Source of the DNA: Flavobacteriales bacterium UBA1694
GTDB lineage: Bacteria > Bacteroidota > Bacteroidia > Flavobacteriales > Weeksellaceae
NCBI GenBank assembly: GCA_002319955.1
Contig: DCJS01000034.1
Location: forward strand, 39,816-83,673
Direction: 5' to 3'
Length of the DNA: 43,858 bases
Shown here: one piece after another, positions 42,481 to 43,858 of the stretch
Numbering within the stretch: position 1 is the stretch's first letter
Layout of the letters: each line of letters starts with the position of its first letter
Notes under the pieces: generated by a model
Told to the model about the DNA's origin: nothing
Database searches by the model: none
The model's input: only the letters and a program-made list of their open reading frames with translations
Made by a program: the position numbers and the translations under genes

Positions 42481-43647
42481 ATGTCTCCATTCAACGACAC
42501 CAAAATTGCCTTTCAAGACAAATCTACTACGCAATTAAAAAAAGCGTACTGGATGTTCAAAGCCATTGAAAATCCAACCCTAACAAATTTAGGAATTAAT
42601 GTTTTGAATTTTACAATAAAGAATGATGTTCCTTTTGTAGAATCCATCGTTAAGAAAACGCTTTTTGAGCAGTTTGCTGGAGGAGAAACCCGCGAAAGAA
42701 GTGCGCAAGTGGTTAATCAAATGTTCACCCACCATATCGGAAGCATCTTTGATTATGCGATTGAAGGGAAAGAGGATGAAGCAACCTTTGATCAGACTTG
42801 TCAAGAAATAAAACGAAATATCGAATTTGCCAAAGGGAATCCAGCCGTTCCATTTGTCGTCTTTAAACCTACTGGGTTTGGACGTCTGGAGCTCTATAGT
42901 ACCATTCAAGCAAAAGGACAGTTAACCAGTAGCGAAACCAAGGAATGGGAGCGCGTAGTTAAGCGTTACGAAGAGGTTTGCGCCTTAGCGTTTGAATTGG
43001 ATGTGGTGTTAATGGTTGATGCTGAAGAAACGCAGATGCAAGATGCCGTCGATGCGCTTGTTAATCGCATGATGGCCCAATACAATAAAAAGCGTGCGAT
43101 TATTTGGAATACCGTTCAGATGTACCGCACGGGGCGCCTCGAGTACCTTGAGAATGATTTAAAATTAGCCCAGGAGCTTGACTATTATATCGGCTATAAA
43201 TTTGTGCGAGGCGCATATATGGAAAAAGAACGGGAGCGCGCAGAGGCCTTGGGACTTGCGGACCCAATTCAACCCACGAAACAAGCGACCGATGACAATT
43301 ACAATGCGGCTATTGGTTTTGTAATTGCCCACTTAGATCGCATTTCAGGGTATTTTGGCACTCATAATGAAAAATCCACAGAGTTAATCATGGATCGAAT
43401 GAAATCTGAAGGTCTTGAGAATGGCCATCCTAATATTTACTTTGGTCAGCTCTACGGGATGAGTGATAATATCACCTATTATTTAGGAGAGAATAAATAC
43501 AATGCATCGAAATACCTTCCCTATGGGCCTGTAAAAGACGTTGTGCCTTATTTGACGCGTAGAGCGCAGGAAAACACCTCTGTAGCGGGTCAAACTGGTA
43601 GGGAGCTAGGTCTAATTGAGCGGGAACTAAAGCGACGACGCTTCTAG
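42481..43647 (+). CDS. Proline dehydrogenase
   Basis: A 388-residue monofunctional FAD enzyme oxidising proline to pyrroline-5-carboxylate, which feeds electrons to the quinone pool. The barrel signatures are FVVFKPTGFGR, VLMVDAEETQMQ, YKFVRGAYMEKER and, near the C-terminus, YLPYGPVKDVVPYLTRRAQ with the Arg pair that binds the proline carboxylate. No P5C dehydrogenase domain is fused. Start ATG at 42481. The gene is single and ends in a terminator. Confidence 0.93.
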   Translation: MSPFNDTKIAFQDKSTTQLKKAYWMFKAIENPTLTNLGINVLNFTIKNDVPFVESIVKKTLFEQFAGGETRERSAQVVNQMFTHHIGSIFDYAIEGKEDEATFDQTCQEIKRNIEFAKGNPAVPFVVFKPTGFGRLELYSTIQAKGQLTSSETKEWERVVKRYEEVCALAFELDVVLMVDAEETQMQDAVDALVNRMMAQYNKKRAIIWNTVQMYRTGRLEYLENDLKLAQELDYYIGYKFVRGAYMEKERERAEALGLADPIQPTKQATDDNYNAAIGFVIAHLDRISGYFGTHNEKSTELIMDRMKSEGLENGHPNIYFGQLYGMSDNITYYLGENKYNASKYLPYGPVKDVVPYLTRRAQENTSVAGQTGRELGLIERELKRRRF

Positions 43648-43669
43648 ACTTTGAAAGCATAAAAGTAAC

Positions 43670-43694
43670 AAAGCGGGGTGTTCCCGCTTTTTTT
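43670..43694 (+). terminator. Terminator of the proline dehydrogenase gene
   Basis: Arms AAAGCGGG (43670-43677) and CCCGCTTT (43683-43690) with a five-base loop, then T residues. Confidence 0.85.
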
Positions 43695-43739
43695 AGTTAT
43701 TTTCCACTAATATTGTAAGAACCTAAAAATGCCCCTGAA

Positions 43740-43858
43740 TTGAAATTCGTTCAAGTCATATTGCCCCTTAATTTACCAGGAACTTTCACCTATAAAGTTC
43801 CTGAGGCGTTCGAGGCTGAAATTCAACCGGGGCAAAGAGTGCTGGTTCCTTTTGGAGG
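43740..43858 (+). CDS. priA: Primosomal protein N' (PriA), N-terminal fragment
   Basis: The first 39 codons of a gene running off the window. Translation from the TTG at 43740 gives FVQVILPLNLPGTFTYKVP and then PGQRVLVPFG, the start of the PriA DNA-binding domain (usually VILP...FTY.VP....G.RV.VPFG). PriA restarts stalled replication forks. TTG is the start that fits; the ATG at 43729 is out of frame and stops after four codons. The fragment also holds a perfect inverted repeat at 43777-43803. Confidence 0.85.
   Translation, partial: MKFVQVILPLNLPGTFTYKVPEAFEAEIQPGQRVLVPFG

Overview
The window reads as a chromosomal segment of a member of the Bacteroidota, most likely a Flavobacteriia/Flavobacteriaceae-type heterotroph. 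Evidence: the proteins resemble flavobacterial versions (thioesterase-dnaA-LMW phosphatase-tetrapyrrole methylase order, a kdsD/recQ divergent pair, a DUF4230 protein, a SatD/DUF3307 pair). Many genes are preceded by the Bacteroidota -7 element TAnnTTTG, sometimes with a TTG about 19-20 bases upstream, and Shine-Dalgarno sequences are mostly absent. Composition is even and moderately AT-rich. I see no insertion sequence, prophage, CRISPR array or integron. These are family-level calls from reading the sequence, without a database search.

Layout. 1-880: the 3' end of a tRNA (probably initiator tRNA) with its terminator, then a small SAM methyltransferase. 876-4972: transaldolase, a secreted GH43-like glycosidase with carbohydrate-binding modules, a small secreted plug-like protein and pheA. 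4974-8200: rarA, yidD, an lgt with an unusual N-terminal extension and a small lipoprotein. 8249-12934: pepE, thioesterase, dnaA, low-molecular-weight phosphatase, RsmI-like methylase and a stand-alone AAA ATPase. 13069-18112: dacB, an M1 aminopeptidase, tatC and kdsD. 18211-28565: recQ, class II ribonucleotide reductase, dihydrolipoyl dehydrogenase, a CvfB-like RNA-binding protein, a zinc-ribbon protein, a tailless SSB, an HRDC protein and hisS. 28757-33759: a YtxH-like stress protein, then a complete cyanophycin locus (isoaspartyl peptidase and cyanophycinase divergent from cyanophycin synthetase). 33825-36658: DUF4230 protein, monothiol thioredoxin, MazG-like pyrophosphohydrolase and acyl-CoA dehydrogenase. 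36767-38187: four tandem operator-like repeats in front of a SatD-HTH/DUF3307 pair. 38241-43858: purC, purF, an outer-membrane barrel gene broken by an in-frame stop, aroB, proline dehydrogenase and the start of priA.

How the genes work together. The cyanophycin block can make (CphA), depolymerise (CphB) and finish degrading (isoaspartyl peptidase) an Arg/Asp nitrogen-storage polymer. PepE elsewhere in the window adds alpha-aspartyl dipeptidase activity, and proline dehydrogenase could feed on proline derived from released arginine. Lgt and TatC serve the envelope, as do DacB and KdsD (peptidoglycan and Kdo supply). DnaA, RarA, RecQ, SSB, NrdJ and PriA are replication and repair functions.

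The best candidate for an undescribed system is the SatD/DUF3307 pair. Four copies of a 20-base dyad at 28-29 base spacing run up to the start codon and overlap a textbook promoter. The first gene pairs a palm-like N-terminus (a GDEF-type motif) with a C-terminal helix-turn-helix, and it overlaps by four bases a polytopic membrane protein of unknown function. Other points of interest are the Lgt fusion, the nonsense-interrupted porin-like gene, a RecQ without zinc ligands and two related hairpins at gene 3' ends.
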